DNA of 64,000 nucleotides from Telluria antibiotica. Lineage in GTDB: Bacteria > Pseudomonadota > Gammaproteobacteria > Burkholderiales > Burkholderiaceae_D. The notes below the pieces were generated by a model. The model searched no databases and had not been told where the DNA came from. It saw nothing but the letters and a program-made list of their open reading frames with translations. The translations under genes and the position numbers were made by a program. The DNA is taken from contig NZ_JAAQOM010000005.1 of NCBI RefSeq assembly GCF_011682055.1, positions 1-64,000 on the forward strand, read 5' to 3'. This document shows positions 45,453 to 54,400 of the stretch, piece by piece (positions within the stretch are counted from its first letter, which is position 1; every line of letters starts with the position of its first letter).

Positions 45453-46003
45453 ACGTCCGCCGTCGTATCCGGCGGCACCAGCGACAGCACGTGTGCGGCA
45501 ATGGGGCGTCCGTGCAGGTTGAGACGGTTGCGCGCGAGGCATTCGTGGACGGCCCCTGCCGTGCGGGCGACGCCGAGACTGGGCAGGTTGCCGTCCGCGA
45601 CGACGATCTCGACCCGTGACTGGCCGAGGCGCTCGAACGCAAAACGCGACAGCGCCCGGATGGCCGCCAGTGCCGCGCCCTGGCCCTGGGCCGACGTGCG
45701 TACCCAGTAGCCGAGGTTGCAAAAGCCGTGCAGGAGGTTGAACTGGTTCAGGCCGGCCGCGCCGACGTAGTGCCGGCCGTCCGCCCGGAAAATGCCGAAC
45801 TCGTGCGCCGAGCCGCCGGCACGCGCGGCATCGCAGAACGCGATCCAGGCGAGCGCATCGGCGTCGTCGTAGCCGGCGTGGGCCCACGGCATCCACGGGC
45901 CGAGGCTTGCCATCGATTCGCGGACGGCGGCCGCCATCGCGGGCGCGTCGTCCGGGACGAGGGGCCGCAGCAGGAAGCCGTCGGTGTGGATGGGCTGTGT
46001 CAT
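45449..46003 (-). CDS. GNAT N-acetyltransferase (RimJ/RimL-like)
   Basis: A 184-residue acetyltransferase. The ATG at 46003 begins MTQPIHTDGFLLRPLVPDDA, the family norm; an upstream extension is unlikely. The acetyl-CoA loop is TSAQGQGAALAAIRAL, and the C-terminal VEIVVADGNLPSLGVARTAGAVHE fits the RimJ/RimL type (ribosomal protein or small amine acetylation). It ends four bases inside the end of the convergent radical SAM gene. Confidence 0.88.
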   Translation of the reverse strand: MTQPIHTDGFLLRPLVPDDAPAMAAAVRESMASLGPWMPWAHAGYDDADALAWIAFCDAARAGGSAHEFGIFRADGRHYVGAAGLNQFNLLHGFCNLGYWVRTSAQGQGAALAAIRALSRFAFERLGQSRVEIVVADGNLPSLGVARTAGAVHECLARNRLNLHGRPIAAHVLSLVPPDTTADV

Positions 46004-46089
46004 GTCGGCATGATAACCCGTCCATTGTGGGGAGGCGGGCTCTCGGCTACGATGGCGCTCTCTTTGCAACGGCGGATCGGCAGGCGGGT

Positions 46090-46638
46090 ATGGTGGAGCA
46101 GGGCAGTTCAGTGGAACGCGTCGTCTTCGTGGGCGCGGAATCGACGGGCAAGTCGACGTTGTCCGAGTATCTGGCGCGCGCCTACGACACGGTGGCGGTG
46201 CCCGAGATCGGCCGCTTCATCTGGGAAGAAAAAGAGGGCCGGCTGGGGCCGGACGATTACGTCGAGATCGCCATCAGGCACCGCGCCGCCGAGGACGAAG
46301 CGATGGCGCAGGCGCGCCGCTGGCTGTTCGTCGACACGAATGCGCTGACGACGCTGCTGCTGGGCATCGAGTTCCGCCAGGTCGGCGAATCGCCCCCGGC
46401 CGACCTGCTGCGCTGCGCGGACGAGTGCCGGGCCCGCTACGCGCATACGTTCGTCTGCGCCGACGACATCCCGTACGAGGAACAGGACGTGCGCGAAAAC
46501 GAGGTGTGGCGCGGCCGCATCCAGCAACTGGTGCTGAAGGACCTCGACGCGCGCCGCATCCCGTACACGGTCGTGCAGGGCAGCGTGGAAGAACGGGCGC
46601 GCCAGGTGCGGCGCGTGCTCGACGCAGCGGCCGCTTGA
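46090..46638 (+). CDS. NadR-like P-loop kinase
   Basis: A 182-residue ATPase/kinase. Walker A is VFVGAESTGKSTLSEYLARA; VPEIGRFIWEEKEGRLGPDDYVEIAIRHRAAEDEA and FVDTNALTTLL agree with the ribosylnicotinamide-kinase domain of NadR. The nucleotidylyltransferase domain of full NadR is missing. Role: probably phosphorylating nicotinamide riboside; substrate not proven. It is divergent from the GNAT gene. Confidence 0.85.
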   Translation: MVEQGSSVERVVFVGAESTGKSTLSEYLARAYDTVAVPEIGRFIWEEKEGRLGPDDYVEIAIRHRAAEDEAMAQARRWLFVDTNALTTLLLGIEFRQVGESPPADLLRCADECRARYAHTFVCADDIPYEEQDVRENEVWRGRIQQLVLKDLDARRIPYTVVQGSVEERARQVRRVLDAAAA

Positions 46639-46663
46639 CCGCCGCAGACATCCGCTTCCGGTC

Positions 46664-47998
46664 CTAGACGATCGTGCCCGGCAACTCCATCCCGTGCAGA
46701 CGCCGGAACAGTTTCAGCGCGAAGCTGTCCGTCATCCCGGCAATGTAGTCGGTCGTGCCGAGCAGGCGCGCGTACGGCGTCGCCCCGCGGCTGAATTGCT
46801 GCGGGATGATCTGCGCGATCTTCCGGTCGGCTGCCGAGCGCTCCGCTTCCCCTTTCACGAGGGCGGGGACGATCTTGCCGAGCAGGCCGCCGAGGATCTC
46901 GAAGCCGGCCGCCTCGATCTGCAGCACGGACGGCGTGGCGTAGATGCGTTCCCGCGACAGCCTCGCGATGGCCTTCAACTCCGGCGCGAAGCGCGACGCG
47001 CCGGCGAGGTCTCGCTCGAAGCGGCCGTCCATGATGGCGTCGTAGTGGTCGCGGAACACGTCGAGTGCGCCACCGATGAGGTGGCCGATGGCGCGGGCAC
47101 GCAGATACTCCACGCGGCCCGTGTCGTCGGGCAGTTGCCGGTACGATTGGCTCTCGGCCGCGCCGCCGGGGAAGGCGATGGGCCACAGCAGGGTGCGCGC
47201 TTCGTCGAACGAGACCCGTCCCAGCCGATGGCCGTCTTCCAGGTCGACGATGCCGTAGCAGATGTCGTCCGCCGCTTCCATCACGAATGCGAGCGGATGG
47301 CGCGTCCAGGCGCCGGGCCCTTTGCGCACGAGGCCCACCTGGGTCGCCACGCGCTCGGCCGCCGCCGCGTCGTCCGCGAAATAGCCGAATTTCCGTTCGC
47401 TGATCCTGTCCTTCGTCGCCGGCAGGTCGGATGGGCGCGGGTATTTCATGAAGGCGGCCAGTACGGCACAGGTCAGCTGGAAGCCGCCATGGTCGACGGC
47501 GTTCTGCAGCCGCGTGACGAGCCGGAAGCCTTGCGCATTGCCTTCGAAGCGCAGGAAATCCTGCCGCTCGCGTTCCGTCAGGCCCTCGAGCCAGCGGTCC
47601 GCGTGCTCGGCGAACCACGACTGGATCGCGGCTTCGCCGGAATGGCCGAACGGCGGGTTGCCGATGTCGTGGGCGAGGCAGGCGGCAGCCACGATACTGC
47701 CGAAGTCCTGCGGCGCCATCGACAGCGTGGGTTCACGCTCCTTGATGAATTCGCCGCACAGCATGCCCAGCGAGCGTCCCACCGACGACACCTCGATGCT
47801 GTGCGTGAGGCGCGTGCGCACGTAATCGCTGTCCGACAGCGGGAATACCTGGGTCTTGTCCTGCAGGCGCCGGAACGCGCTCGAATACACGAGCCGGTCC
47901 CAGTCGCGCATGTATTCCGTGCGGCTGCCGCCGTCGCCCCGGTCATCCTCGCGTCCGAGGCGCACCGTCGATACCAGCCGTTCCCATTCCATCGACAT
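46664..47998 (-). CDS. dgt: Deoxyguanosinetriphosphate triphosphohydrolase-like protein
   Basis: A 444-residue HD-domain phosphohydrolase. RLTHSIEVSSVGRSLG and CLAHDIGNPPFGHSGEAA give the metal-binding His and HD residues, and VMEAADDICYGIVDLEDG a further acidic cluster. YSSAFRRLQDKTQVFPL is typical for the family N-terminus. It hydrolyses dGTP to deoxyguanosine and triphosphate or a related dNTP, limiting nucleotide pools. It is divergent from the PadR gene. Confidence 0.92.
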   Translation of the reverse strand: MSMEWERLVSTVRLGREDDRGDGGSRTEYMRDWDRLVYSSAFRRLQDKTQVFPLSDSDYVRTRLTHSIEVSSVGRSLGMLCGEFIKEREPTLSMAPQDFGSIVAAACLAHDIGNPPFGHSGEAAIQSWFAEHADRWLEGLTERERQDFLRFEGNAQGFRLVTRLQNAVDHGGFQLTCAVLAAFMKYPRPSDLPATKDRISERKFGYFADDAAAAERVATQVGLVRKGPGAWTRHPLAFVMEAADDICYGIVDLEDGHRLGRVSFDEARTLLWPIAFPGGAAESQSYRQLPDDTGRVEYLRARAIGHLIGGALDVFRDHYDAIMDGRFERDLAGASRFAPELKAIARLSRERIYATPSVLQIEAAGFEILGGLLGKIVPALVKGEAERSAADRKIAQIIPQQFSRGATPYARLLGTTDYIAGMTDSFALKLFRRLHGMELPGTIV

Positions 47999-48051
47999 GT
48001 TTTCTCCTGAGTGTCCGGTGGCTCAGTGTAGCGTCAGCATGCGCATCATGG

Positions 48052-48100
48052 TTGACATGATTGACGTCGAAGTATATCTTACGATGTATCTTACGATATA
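48052..48100 (+). promoter_or_regulatory. Promoter and operator of the His-rich PadR gene
   Basis: TTGACA (48052) and TATCTT (48075) with 17 bases between. The -10 lies inside the first of two direct repeats TATCTTACGAT (48075-48085 and 48087-48097, period 12). TATATC and GATATA also form an outer inverted repeat. The start codon is at 48112. The arrangement suggests autoregulation. Confidence 0.65.
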
Positions 48101-48111
48101 AGGAAGCGATC

Positions 48112-48822
48112 ATGCCGCACCATCATCATCCCCATCCTCCCCACCACCATCATCATCGCCATCATCACGACCACGAACACGCGCACGACCATGAGCACGA
48201 GCACGAAGATGCGGGGTTCGCGCCGCATCACCGGCATGGTCCCGGAGGCCCTGGCGGCCACCATGGCCGCGGCGGCCGTCCGGGTGGCTTCGGTTTTTCC
48301 GACGACGGCCGCCTGCCGCGCGGACGCAAGCTGTCGTCGGACGACCTGCAATTGCTGCTGCTGGCCCTGATCGGCGAACAGCCCAGCCATGGCTATGAGC
48401 TGATCCGGGCACTGGAAACAAGGTCGGGTGGTTTCTACGTGCCGAGTCCCGGCATGATGTATCCCGCGCTCGCTGCCATGGAAGACCTGGGCTGGGTGAC
48501 CATCCAGCTCGAAGGCACCCGTAAGCGCTACGCACTGTCCGACGATGGCCGTGCCCACCTGGACGCGAACCGCGAACACGTCGACATGCTGCTCGCCCGG
48601 TTGGAGGAAGCCGCGCGCAAGATGGAATTGATGCGCAGCGCGCTCGCAGAAGGCGAGGAGGGCGGCCACGGCCCCGGGAGCCCGGAACTCGCGGAGGCGC
48701 GCCACGCGCTCAAGCGCGCCCTGGCCGCGCGCGCGGGTGCGTCCGCCGACGAGCAGGCGCGTGTCGCCGCGATCCTGGCGCGTGCGGCGGCCGAGATCGA
48801 GCAGGGTGGCCCCGGACGTTGA
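48112..48822 (+). CDS. PadR-family regulator with His-rich N-terminus (YqjI-like)
   Basis: A 236-residue regulator. About 24 of the first 52 residues are His (HHHHHRHHHDHEHAHDHEHE is one run). A winged-helix PadR domain follows (LLLALIGEQPSHGYELIRAL, PSPGMMYPALAAMEDLGW) and a C-terminal helical dimerisation part. E. coli YqjI has the same layout: its metal-binding tail senses nickel and it represses a ferric reductase gene, yqjH. The metal sensed here is inferred to be nickel or iron, and no yqjH homologue is in the window. Confidence 0.9.
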   Translation: MPHHHHPHPPHHHHHRHHHDHEHAHDHEHEHEDAGFAPHHRHGPGGPGGHHGRGGRPGGFGFSDDGRLPRGRKLSSDDLQLLLLALIGEQPSHGYELIRALETRSGGFYVPSPGMMYPALAAMEDLGWVTIQLEGTRKRYALSDDGRAHLDANREHVDMLLARLEEAARKMELMRSALAEGEEGGHGPGSPELAEARHALKRALAARAGASADEQARVAAILARAAAEIEQGGPGR

Positions 48823-48825
48823 CGC

Positions 48826-50046
48826 TCAGCGGGCGAGCGGTGCCTCGTCCTCGTGCGTCTCGGGCAGAGGCTGCGCCACGGCGGAACGCAACCGCGCGCG
48901 CAGCCGCAGTCCGGGTCGCTCGACCGCCACGTACAGCAGCGTGGCCACGGCCAGCGACGCGCCGTTGAACAGGACGAACGCGGCGGCCGGCGCCTGCGCC
49001 GTGAGGTCGGCCGCCACGTCGCCGAGCCACGCATAGACCTGGCGATGTGTCAGGTAGAGGCTGAACGACAGCAGGGCCAGCGTTCGCGCTCCCGGTAGCG
49101 CCTGGCGCCCGAGCGGCGTGCGGGGACTCAGCGCGCCCACGAGCAGGCAGGCACAGCCGAGTGCCACGAGCGGGTACAGGAACACGGCCCCGCCGTGGCC
49201 GATCGGATCGATCCGCGTGGCCGCGACGAGCAGAGCCAGACCCGCGCCGAGCAACAGCCATCCGCGGGACAGCACGCGCGTCCACCAGGCCGGACGGAAC
49301 GCGCGCAACGCGGCCAGCAGGACGCCGGCAAGGAGGCCGTCGAGCCGCGCCCACGTGGGGCTGTAGATCGAGCGGACGTAACCCGCGACCGCGCGCGCCG
49401 CATCCCCGCCCGGTGCGAGATGCGGGCCGACGGCATGGCGCCATTGCCAGTCGCGCAGCAGCATGCCCGTCCCGAACAGCAGCACGGCACCGGCGGCCAT
49501 CGCGACGACGCCTGGCATCCGGCCGCGCCGCGCCAGCAGTCCGGCAACCAGCGGAAAGAGCAGGTAGAAATGCTCTTCGACGCACAGCGACCACGCATGC
49601 GAATACGCCCGCTGCGCGACGTGGTCGGGCAGGACGTTCATCGTGAACGTGAAAAATTGCCAGACCGGCGGCATCGCATCCCCCTCGCGCCACGCGGGCA
49701 GCACGACATACAGTCCAAGCACCGCCAGGTAGGCCGGCAGGATGCGCCACGCCCGGCCCACGACGAAGCCCACCCAGTCGGGCGTACGGCCGACCGCCAG
49801 ATCCCGCAGCACCGGCCACGCGATCAGGTAGCCGCTCAGCACGAAAAAAAGGTCGACGCCCATCCACCCATGCTGTCCCGGACCGGGAACGTTCATGCCG
49901 TAACTGGACAGGTGGTACAACATGACGACGCCGATGGCGACGGCACGCAGCAGGTCGAGGCCGGGCGAGCGAGGCGGTGAGGACAGTCGCGAAGGCAGCG
50001 GCGAAGAAGACGTGGGCGATGGATTCGACGTGGGCGATGGATGCAT
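48826..50046 (-). CDS. Acyltransferase 3 (OafA/YrhL-like) membrane protein
   Basis: A 406-residue integral membrane acyltransferase. The ATG at 50046 begins a Ser/Pro-rich stretch before the first helix (GLDLLRAVAIGVVMLYHLSS). GWMGVDLFFVLSGYLI, GRAWRILPAY and HAWSLCVEEHFYLLFP are family hallmarks, including the likely catalytic His. Around ten helices are visible. It probably O-acetylates a surface polysaccharide or lipid. It ends four bases from the convergent PadR gene. Confidence 0.9.
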   Translation of the reverse strand: MHPSPTSNPSPTSSSPLPSRLSSPPRSPGLDLLRAVAIGVVMLYHLSSYGMNVPGPGQHGWMGVDLFFVLSGYLIAWPVLRDLAVGRTPDWVGFVVGRAWRILPAYLAVLGLYVVLPAWREGDAMPPVWQFFTFTMNVLPDHVAQRAYSHAWSLCVEEHFYLLFPLVAGLLARRGRMPGVVAMAAGAVLLFGTGMLLRDWQWRHAVGPHLAPGGDAARAVAGYVRSIYSPTWARLDGLLAGVLLAALRAFRPAWWTRVLSRGWLLLGAGLALLVAATRIDPIGHGGAVFLYPLVALGCACLLVGALSPRTPLGRQALPGARTLALLSFSLYLTHRQVYAWLGDVAADLTAQAPAAAFVLFNGASLAVATLLYVAVERPGLRLRARLRSAVAQPLPETHEDEAPLAR

Positions 50047-50117
50047 GGCGCGCAAGTGTACTCGCGCGCCGGGCGTCAAAGCTCACCGATCATCACCGCG
50101 GTTCCGGAGCAGGCGTT

Positions 50118-50195
<78 letters not shown>

Positions 50196-50252
50196 TTGAC
50201 GCGCTGGCGGTCGGGTTACGTCAGGCGTATGCTTGCGCCGACTCCCCGACCC

Positions 50253-50822
50253 ATGACCATCATGTCCCGCGATGCCGTTGTCACTACCAGTAAATTGCTC
50301 AGCTACGTGCTGCGCCACCGCCCGGACAGCATCGGCCTGCAACTCGACGCCAACGGCTGGGCCGACGTGGACGAGCTCCTGCAACGCCTGGCCGAACACG
50401 GCAAGCCCGTCGCACGCGACCTGCTCGACCGCGTCGTAGCGGAGAACGACAAGCAGCGCTTCGCGTTCGATGCGCAGCGCGCCCGCATCCGCGCCAGCCA
50501 GGGCCACTCGATCGACGTCGAACTCGGCCTCGAACCGGTGCAGCCTCCGGACGTGCTGTACCACGGCACCGCGAGCCGCTTCGTCACCTCCGTCCTCGCG
50601 ACGGGCCTGCGCGCCGGCAGCCGCCAGCACGTGCACCTGTCGGGCGACGTCGACACGGCCCGTCGGGTCGGTACCCGGCACGGCGTCCCCGTCATTCTCC
50701 GCGTGGACACGGCCCGCATGCGCGCGGACGGCGCCGTGTTCTACCGGTCGGACAACGGCGTGTGGCTGACCGGACCCGTCGCGCCGCGCTACCTGCGCGT
50801 GCTGGACGGCGCCGGAGACTAG
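50253..50822 (+). CDS. kptA: RNA 2'-phosphotransferase KptA
   Basis: A 189-residue NAD-dependent enzyme of the Tpt1/KptA family, which removes a 2'-phosphate from RNA. SKLLSYVLRHRPDSIGLQLDANGWADV is the N-terminal signature; QRFAFDAQRARIRASQGHSIDV, LYHGTASRFVTSVLATGLRAGSR and the final RVDTARMRADGAVFYRSDNGVWLT follow. The starts at 50229, 50253 and 50262 are all in frame. Bacteria lack the tRNA-splicing pathway used by yeast Tpt1, so the natural substrate is unclear. Confidence 0.9.
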   Translation: MTIMSRDAVVTTSKLLSYVLRHRPDSIGLQLDANGWADVDELLQRLAEHGKPVARDLLDRVVAENDKQRFAFDAQRARIRASQGHSIDVELGLEPVQPPDVLYHGTASRFVTSVLATGLRAGSRQHVHLSGDVDTARRVGTRHGVPVILRVDTARMRADGAVFYRSDNGVWLTGPVAPRYLRVLDGAGD

Positions 50823-50894
50823 TCCGCATTCCCGCATTCGCGTCGCTGCGAATCGCGGCCTGTCCCTCGGCACGAGCAATCGATCAACGGCCGA

Positions 50895-51437
50895 TCATCG
50901 TTCGCTGGTTGCCGCCGCCAGCAGCTGCGCCGTGTCCGCCGCACCCATCCTGCGCGCCGCATCGACCACCGTATTGCCATCCGCGTCCGTGCGGAACGGA
51001 TCGGCGCCGCGCGCCAGCAGCAGTCGGGCGATGTCGACGCGGTTGAACATGGCTGCGAACATCAGTGCCGTCTTGCCGTTCGGGCCCGCGTTGTCGACTG
51101 CCGCGCCGTGGTCCAGCAGCAGGGTCGCGATGGCCGTGTCGCCCTTGAACGCGGCGCCGGCGAGCGGGGTCTGGCCGGCGTCGTTCATGATTTCCGGATC
51201 GGCGCCGTGCTCCAGCAGCACGCGCGCGGCGTCCGCATGTCCGTGGTAGCAGGCCAGCATCAGCAGGCTGTCGCCCCGTTCGTTGCGGAGGTTGGGCGGC
51301 AGGCCCTGGTCCAGCAGGGTGCCGAGTTCGGCGGCCTCGCCGGCACGTGCAAAGTGGAAGACCTTGCGTACGAAGGCCAGCGTGTCTTCGTCGAGTTCGC
51401 TCGCCGATGGCGGACGGGGCGGTGCTTGCTGCTGCAT
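50895..51437 (-). CDS. Ankyrin-repeat protein
   Basis: A 180-residue protein with four ankyrin repeats (consensus such as GDSLLMLACYHGHADAARVL and GKTALMFAAMFNRVDIARLL). The ATG at 51437 has GGAGGT upstream; a frame extension to 51488 lacks one. No signal peptide is seen, so it is probably a cytoplasmic protein-binding module. It is not linked to a catalase gene as AnkB is in other bacteria. Confidence 0.88.
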   Translation of the reverse strand: MQQQAPPRPPSASELDEDTLAFVRKVFHFARAGEAAELGTLLDQGLPPNLRNERGDSLLMLACYHGHADAARVLLEHGADPEIMNDAGQTPLAGAAFKGDTAIATLLLDHGAAVDNAGPNGKTALMFAAMFNRVDIARLLLARGADPFRTDADGNTVVDAARRMGAADTAQLLAAATSER

Positions 51438-51518
51438 GGTGACCTCCGGGTCAAGAACGCTCGACAGGATTAGAACACAGTGCGCCACCGCGCACGGTTG
51501 CGGCGCATTCGCGCCGGA

Positions 51519-52091
51519 TCAAACGTGGCCCTGGAACTCGCGGAGGTGGCGCTCGATCTCAAACACATGCGGGTCGGGCTTGCCGAGTGCGCGCAGGGCC
51601 TTGGCCAGTTCCAGCAGGTATTCGCTGTTAGGTCCGCTGGGGCCACGCGCGGTGGCGATCTGTAGCGCAATGTCGCGCTCGGGCGCCGGGCCGAGGTAGG
51701 CCGCGTTCTCGTGCGTGGCGATGTAGACGAGGCCTTCGGTGCGCGTGCCGTCCTCGAAGCGGATGTCGGTCGCCAGGCGCAGGTAGCCGTTCTTTTCGCG
51801 GTAGTCGAGGTGGGCGAATTCCTCGGGCGTGACGAGGTAGGCCATGCCGTGGCAGGTCGCGCCGGCATCGGGCACCAGGGTCACGACGCGGCCCGGTGCC
51901 GTCTCCGTGCCGCGGTGGTCGTGCGAGCCTTGCCAGAAGCGCCGGGTCCAGCCCGTGATGCTGGCCGGGCGCCGCTCGAGATAGGGGAAGTCGGCCTTGA
52001 AGATGAGGGAACCGTAGCCGAACAGCCAGACGCTGGCGTGGTTGTCGAACTTGTCCATGCGCCGGTTGACCGCGATGGTGTTGTGGGACAT
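51519..52091 (-). CDS. Gamma-glutamylcyclotransferase (ChaC-like)
   Basis: A 190-residue protein. VWLFGYGSLIFKADFP is the substrate loop of the ChaC/GGCT fold, and REKNGYLR carries the catalytic Glu. RGTETAPGRVVTLVPD and CHGMAYLVTPEEFAHLDYRE are other typical stretches. Members degrade glutathione to 5-oxoproline and Cys-Gly. An ATG at 52058 (MDKFDNHASV) or an upstream one at 52109 are possible starts; none has a good ribosome site. Confidence 0.88.
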   Translation of the reverse strand: MSHNTIAVNRRMDKFDNHASVWLFGYGSLIFKADFPYLERRPASITGWTRRFWQGSHDHRGTETAPGRVVTLVPDAGATCHGMAYLVTPEEFAHLDYREKNGYLRLATDIRFEDGTRTEGLVYIATHENAAYLGPAPERDIALQIATARGPSGPNSEYLLELAKALRALGKPDPHVFEIERHLREFQGHV

Positions 52092-52188
52092 CGATGAAGG
52101 GGGGGACATGTAGGAAAGCGCATTCTAGCGCGGCCGTTCCGCGGCGTCAGGCCCGGCCGGCATCAGCCGCACGTGGCCAGTAGTGGCC

Positions 52189-53280
52189 TCAGCGCGCGCG
52201 CGTCCGCAGCGCGCCCGCGGGGTTGTCTGCGGCGCCGATCCAGTCGAACAGGAACGTGCTGAATGCCGCGGCCGCCGGCGACAGCGAACGCTGTTCGCGC
52301 GTGTAGACGAAGAAGCGGCGCGTCAATACGGGCGCGTCGAGCGGCAGCATGCGCAGGCCGTGCAGGCGCACGAGCGGCGCCGCGTACGGCATGCAGACGG
52401 TGATGCCGAGACCGGACGCGACCATTGCCAGCGCGGTCGTCATATAGGTCACCTCGTGCGCCGGCCGCAGGGCGAGGTCGCGCACGTTGTCGGGCCTGTG
52501 GCCGTTCGTGCGGCCGGCCTGCGCGCCCGTTGCGCTCGATACGCCCGATGTGCCCACTACGCCTGATATGCCCGCTGCGCCCGCTGTGGCCGCTGCGCCC
52601 GCTGCCCCCGCTGCCCCCGCTGCGCGGCGGCGCGTCGCTTGCTCGCCTTCGCCGCCCATGTCGGCCAGCAGCCGTTCGGTGAACTGGCCACGCAGCGTGA
52701 TCAGTGGATACGGGGCCAGGTCGCTCCAGCCGACGCGACGGCGCCTGGCGAGCGGGTGGTCCGGCGGGACGACGGCCTCGAACGGCATCTCCATCAATTC
52801 GCGAGCCTCAAGTTGCGGCGCGCTGTCGCGTTCCGGGCCGATGCCGAAATCCGTCTCGCCCGACAGGACGCGCGTCGTTACGGCCTCGACCGGCGAATCG
52901 GACAGGCTCACGCCGATGTCCGGGTAGCGCTCCCGCCATGCCGCGATCACTTGCGGCAGCAACGTGCAGGCCATCAACTGTGGCACGGCCACGCGCACGA
53001 TGCCTTTTCTCAGTTGCGCCTGGTCCGCAATGTTCGCAAGCGCACGGTCGAGGTCGTCGATCATCTGGCTGAATAGGGGGTAGAGTTCGTTCCCCGTCTC
53101 GGTGAGTGCGATGCGCCGCGTGCTGCGGTCGACGACGCGCACGCCGAGCGTTTGTTCCAGTTCCTTGATCAGGCCTGACAAAGCCGATTGCGTAACGTGC
53201 ATGTATTGCGCGGCGAGCGTAAAGTTACCTGTCTTCGCGAGGGCAACGAAGGCGCGCATCTGGCGCAGGGTAGGATTCAT
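52189..53280 (-). CDS. LysR-family regulator with low-complexity insert
   Basis: A 363-residue LysR protein. The helix-turn-helix (FVALAKTGNFTLAAQYMHVT and QSALSGLIKELEQTLG) is standard, and the effector domain starts GIVRVAVPQLMACTLLPQVI. Residues of about 211-265 form an Ala/Gly/Ser/Thr-rich insert between two core strands, making the protein about 55 residues longer than usual. It is divergent from fahA-maiA across 94 bases and probably controls those genes. Confidence 0.88.
   Translation of the reverse strand: MNPTLRQMRAFVALAKTGNFTLAAQYMHVTQSALSGLIKELEQTLGVRVVDRSTRRIALTETGNELYPLFSQMIDDLDRALANIADQAQLRKGIVRVAVPQLMACTLLPQVIAAWRERYPDIGVSLSDSPVEAVTTRVLSGETDFGIGPERDSAPQLEARELMEMPFEAVVPPDHPLARRRRVGWSDLAPYPLITLRGQFTERLLADMGGEGEQATRRRAAGAAGAAGAAATAGAAGISGVVGTSGVSSATGAQAGRTNGHRPDNVRDLALRPAHEVTYMTTALAMVASGLGITVCMPYAAPLVRLHGLRMLPLDAPVLTRRFFVYTREQRSLSPAAAAFSTFLFDWIGAADNPAGALRTRAR
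52486..52650 (-). repeat. Low-complexity insert within the LysR gene
   Basis: Degenerate tandem units of a nine-base motif (GCGCCCGCT and variants on the + strand) encode AAGAAGAAGAAATAGAAG and then GISGVVGTSGVSS. The pattern points to slippage expansion inside a coding sequence. Confidence 0.8.
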
Positions 53281-53374
53281 AAGAAAATCCGATAAATAGA
53301 GCGGAAAATATTGTTTGTATGATAGTCCGTTTTACTCTTTAATGGCGGAAACATTTAGCTTTGAAGGAAACGCC

Positions 53375-54400
53375 ATGAAACTCGCTACCCTGAAGACGGG
53401 CGGCCGCGACGGTACGCTCGTTGTCGTCAGCCGCGACCTGGTCACCTGCCAGGCCGTCCCCAAGATCGCCCGCACCCTGCAGCACGCGCTGGACGACTGG
53501 GACCACGTCGCGCCGCGTCTCGCGCAGGTCTACGACCAGCTGAATGCCGGCAAGGCCACGGCGGCCGAATCCTTCATCGAGGAAGAGTGCGCGTCACCGC
53601 TGCCGCGTGCATACCAGTGGGCCGACGGCTCCGCGTACATCAACCACGTGGAACTCGTGCGCAAGGCGCGCGGCGCCCAGGTGCCGCCGTCGTTCTACAC
53701 CGATCCGCTGATGTACCAGGGCGGTTCCGATTCCTTCGTCGGCCCGTGCGACCCGATCGCCGTGCTGTCCGAGGAATGGGGCGTCGACCTGGAGGCGGAA
53801 GTCGCGGTCGTCACCGGCGACGTGCCGATGGGCGCGACGGTCGAGCAGGCGGCGCAGGCGATCCGCCTCGTCATGCTCGTCAACGACGTGTCGCTGCGCA
53901 ACCTGATTCCGAAGGAACTGGAGAAGGGCTTCGGGTTCTTCCAGTCGAAGCCGGCAAGCGCGTTCTCTCCGGTGGCCGTGACACCGGACGAACTCGGCGA
54001 TGCATGGCGCGACAGCAAGCTGCGCTTGCCGCTGCTCGTCACGTTGAACGACCAGCCGTTCGGCCGGCCGAACGCGGGCGACGACATGACGTTCAGCTTC
54101 GCGCAACTGATCGCGCACGCCGCGAAGACACGCGAACTCTGCGCCGGATCGATCATCGGTTCCGGCACGGTGTCGAACAAGCAGGGCAGTTTGCACGGGT
54201 CGAGCATCGCCAACGGCGGCGTGGGCTATTGCTGCCTGGCCGAGGTGCGCATGTACGAAACGATCGAGCAGGGCGCGCCCGCCACACCGTTCCTGCGCTT
54301 CGGCGATACTGTCCGTATCGAGATGCTCGATGCCGATGGCGCCAGCCTGTTCGGTGCCATCGACCAGGAGGTTGCACATTATCACGGGAGGAAGGAATGA
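53375..54400 (+). CDS. Fumarylacetoacetate hydrolase family protein
   Basis: A 341-residue hydrolase. The ATG at 53375 (MKLATLKTGGRDGTLVVVSR) has GAAGGA upstream; an extension to 53315 is unlikely. FVGPCDPIAVLSEEWGVDLEAEVAVVTGDVP holds the metal-binding acidic residues, and AGSIIGSGTVSNKQ and RIEMLDADGASLFGAIDQ are family motifs. It cleaves fumarylacetoacetate or fumarylpyruvate. Its stop overlaps the maiA ATG, so one operon. A possible promoter is TTGTTT at 53311 with TACTCT at 53333. Confidence 0.9.
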   Translation: MKLATLKTGGRDGTLVVVSRDLVTCQAVPKIARTLQHALDDWDHVAPRLAQVYDQLNAGKATAAESFIEEECASPLPRAYQWADGSAYINHVELVRKARGAQVPPSFYTDPLMYQGGSDSFVGPCDPIAVLSEEWGVDLEAEVAVVTGDVPMGATVEQAAQAIRLVMLVNDVSLRNLIPKELEKGFGFFQSKPASAFSPVAVTPDELGDAWRDSKLRLPLLVTLNDQPFGRPNAGDDMTFSFAQLIAHAAKTRELCAGSIIGSGTVSNKQGSLHGSSIANGGVGYCCLAEVRMYETIEQGAPATPFLRFGDTVRIEMLDADGASLFGAIDQEVAHYHGRKE

